IMG/VR virus record: IMGVR_UViG_3300046009_015179
Location: 1-40,875 of that record
Direction: 5' to 3' (one strand)
Length of the DNA: 40,875 bases
From: a virus
Shown here: in pieces, positions 39,764 through 40,875 of the stretch
How positions within the stretch are numbered: the first letter of the stretch is position 1
Layout of the letters: every line of letters starts with the position of its first letter
Notes under the pieces: model-generated
Database searches by the model: none
Seen by the model: only the letters and a program-made list of their open reading frames with translations
Told to the model about the DNA's origin: nothing
Translations under genes and position numbers: made by a program

Positions 39764-39976
39764 ATGAAATTTAAAAATTGGTTATCTAAAAAATCTGAAA
39801 ATTTTAATATTGGCATTTCTGATATTGGACCCGACTCTCATGATATGCTCCCGCCCATGGATAGTGCGGGAGCATTTCAAACAATTGGTGATGATAAACC
39901 GCCAGTAAATAAGAAAACAAGATCTGTAAAGAAATGTAATTGTGGAAAAAAGAATCATTTTGGAAAAAGAATATAA
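39764..39976 (+). CDS. small protein with capsid-targeting-like leader
   Basis: A 70-residue protein starting MKFKNWLSKKSENFNIGISD; KFKNW matches the leader pattern. The middle is Pro/Asp/Met-rich (PDSHDMLPPMDSAGAF) and encoded over a GC-rich hairpin. The end is basic with CNCGKKNHFGK (Cys57, Cys59; possibly metal-binding), recalling the CGC protein at 24-275. Three bases after the sulfotransferase stop, so cotranscribed. It overlaps the convergent peptidase gene by 22 bases. Likely a packaged small head protein, by leader similarity. Confidence 0.65.
   Translation: MKFKNWLSKKSENFNIGISDIGPDSHDMLPPMDSAGAFQTIGDDKPPVNKKTRSVKKCNCGKKNHFGKRI
39845..39875 (+). repeat. GC-rich 10-bp inverted repeat inside a coding region
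   Basis: ATGCTCCCGC (39845-39854) pairs with GCGGGAGCAT (39866-39875) across an 11-base loop. The stem is 70% G+C in otherwise AT-rich DNA. It encodes DMLPPMDSAGAF of 39764-39976. No T-run follows, so it is not a standard terminator. Confidence 0.7.
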
Positions 39977-40668
39977 TTCTTTGGAGCCAGAAAATTTAAA
40001 TTTTCCATATCAATAACTTTAATTGTTGATGCCAACCATTTATTTGGAATGTGATCCACATCGGCATAAACTGCACAAATCCAACCATCCCATCTGCGGT
40101 TAAATTCATCGATTGTCCAAGTTCTTATTTTCAATTCTTTATCGCTATTGTTTATATATTTGATAATTCCTTTTGCTTCATCATAGTGAACCATGACCAT
40201 AGCATGACCGGGAATACCAAATAATACACCACGCTTTTCTTTCACTACAGCCTTACGGATCAAACTTTTATCAGACAAACTTGTAGTCTGTTCAAATTTG
40301 ACATTTAAAGCCATAAGCTTTCTTGCTGATCCACTTGGGCTGCTATAACCTTGACATTCGGAATCATTCGTTAGGTTGATAAGTTTTTTTTCTTCAGCAT
40401 ATCTTCCAATACATTCAAGTGATGCCCAAACACATTGAATTCCAGTCTTATTATAGACTCTATCCTTCATAGGAATTGGAACCATTACATTTGAAACATC
40501 ATCATCTTCATAGCCTTCGAAATTGGCTACTGGATTAGTAATTTTCTCGTGTGAAACTTGAGCAACGCTTTGTAAGTTCGGTGCTTTAGCTACAACCAGA
40601 AAACACAATGAAAATGAAAGTATTGTACAGACAGAAATCAGGAAAAAACTTGCTTTTTTAGATTGCAT
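39955..40668 (-). CDS. membrane-anchored papain-like cysteine peptidase homologue
   Basis: A 237-residue protein with an N-terminal signal or anchor (about residues 7-27, SFFLISVCTILSFSLCFLVV). A papain-fold core follows: Cys79 in TGIQCVWASLECIGRY, His155 in GIPGHAMVMVHYD and Asn173/Asp176 in IKYINNSD form a Cys-His-Asn/Asp triad as in C39/transglutaminase-like peptidases. The end WTIDEFNRRWDGWICAVY closes the domain. Exported or membrane-bound, it would act in the periplasm. From memory, similar proteins occur in planctomycetes. GGAGG precedes the ATG. Substrate unknown; cleavage of envelope peptides or transamidation are possible. Confidence 0.75.
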   Translation of the reverse strand: MQSKKASFFLISVCTILSFSLCFLVVAKAPNLQSVAQVSHEKITNPVANFEGYEDDDVSNVMVPIPMKDRVYNKTGIQCVWASLECIGRYAEEKKLINLTNDSECQGYSSPSGSARKLMALNVKFEQTTSLSDKSLIRKAVVKEKRGVLFGIPGHAMVMVHYDEAKGIIKYINNSDKELKIRTWTIDEFNRRWDGWICAVYADVDHIPNKWLASTIKVIDMENLNFLAPKNYILFPK

Positions 40669-40683
40669 ATTCCTCCTTGAAAA

Positions 40684-40703
40684 TTCCTATAAATATATAG
40701 GAA
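40684..40703 (+). promoter_or_regulatory. palindrome containing a T4-type late promoter box
   Basis: TTCCTATA (40684-40691) mirrors TATAGGAA (40696-40703) around AATA. On the plus strand it contains TATAAATA (40688-40695), the exact T4 late box. It lies 16 bases before the peptidase start on the minus strand. Plus-strand transcription would run into 40704-40850, where I see only a seven-codon ORF (40714-40737) with AGGAG and a hairpin. Confidence 0.4.
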
Positions 40704-40810
40704 AATAGGAGTCTATGTATGCAATCATTACACAATAATATTATCAAATATATATTGATAATGTTACTATTGGTGTAAATTTAAAATTTGTCTTATATTA
40801 TTTGTAATTT

Positions 40811-40843
40811 AGAGATCGCCTTGAATAAATTAAGGCGATCTCT
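40811..40843. terminator. 12-bp hairpin, probable terminator
   Basis: AGAGATCGCCTT (40811-40822) pairs with AAGGCGATCTCT (40832-40843), nine-base loop. It lies 10 bases after the stop of the minus-strand gene running in from the window edge. There is no long T-run on either side, so efficiency is uncertain. Confidence 0.65.
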
Positions 40844-40853
40844 TTGCGAATCA

Positions 40854-40875
40854 TTAATCATCGTCTTCATCGTCA
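40854..40875 (-). CDS. 3' tip of an unknown gene with acidic C-terminus (partial)
   Basis: On the minus strand, from the window edge, the frame reads Asp-Asp-Glu-Asp-Asp-Asp then TAA (40854-40856). The hairpin at 40811-40843 follows at terminator distance, supporting a real gene end. Nothing more can be said about the product. Confidence 0.4.

Overview
The window is AT-rich, densely packed DNA with short intergenic gaps, frequent 1-40 nt gene overlaps, genes on both strands, and Shine-Dalgarno (GGAG/GAGG/AAGGA) leaders. It carries a T4-type head module: portal (gp20-like), a putative core protein, prohead protease (gp21-like), scaffold (gp22-like) and major capsid protein (gp23-like). I read it as part of the genome of a large T4-related tailed phage (myovirus type, possibly jumbo). 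No host housekeeping gene, rRNA or tRNA was seen. Two secreted proteins (277-1038 and 39955-40668) resemble, from memory only, families common in Planctomycetota; this is a weak host hint.

Layout. 24-2833: a small CGC protein, a LolA-like secreted protein, an acidic-repeat protein and a sugar epimerase. 2888-5858: a stand-alone prim-pol protein facing a three-gene leftward unit (unknown protein, phiEco32-type COOH-NH2 amidoligase, alpha/beta hydrolase). 5916-9303: HTH protein, virion-type beta protein, secreted protein and McsA-like UVR/zinc protein, convergent on a subtilisin-like protease. 9368-13754: surface-glycan block (epimerase, GT2, GT2-DUF616 fusion) plus a GP88-like protein. 13762-16256: leftward small genes, including a D12-class (Dam-like) methyltransferase homologue that has lost its catalytic motifs. 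16277-19972: trypsin-like protease, an internally duplicated 445-residue protein, and a SWIM zinc-finger protein. 19969-22930: four tandem paralogues sharing the N-terminal tag MGA(T/S)S..G.G.GS with unrelated bodies. 23039-29446: two free-standing homing endonucleases, an MscL-like channel, a lipoprotein, a FkbM-type methyltransferase, an HExxH metallopeptidase and small proteins. 29604-39101: the head module, whose portal gene is interrupted by two inteins. 39170-40875: sulfotransferase-like protein, a small protein, a papain-like peptidase and the 3' tip of another gene.

How they work together. Portal, core protein, protease, scaffold and major capsid protein would build and mature the prohead. 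About ten proteins scattered over the window begin with a short leader of the form M-x(1-5)-[STKN][FY]xx[WFY], often followed by LNE(S/A). This resembles the T4 capsid-targeting sequence (MKTYQEFIAEA) that sends internal proteins into the prohead and is cut by gp21. I infer a set of packaged, possibly ejected proteins, including a metallopeptidase and a SWIM protein. The MGATS family may be a modular display set on the particle. The epimerases, glycosyltransferases, methyltransferase and sulfotransferase could alter host or virion glycans. Two inteins and two homing endonucleases show heavy colonisation by selfish elements around the head genes.

The strongest leads are the leader-tagged set, the MGATS paralogue array, the double-intein portal, the catalytically dead Dam-like protein, the amidoligase unit, and a structured element at 18461-18546.
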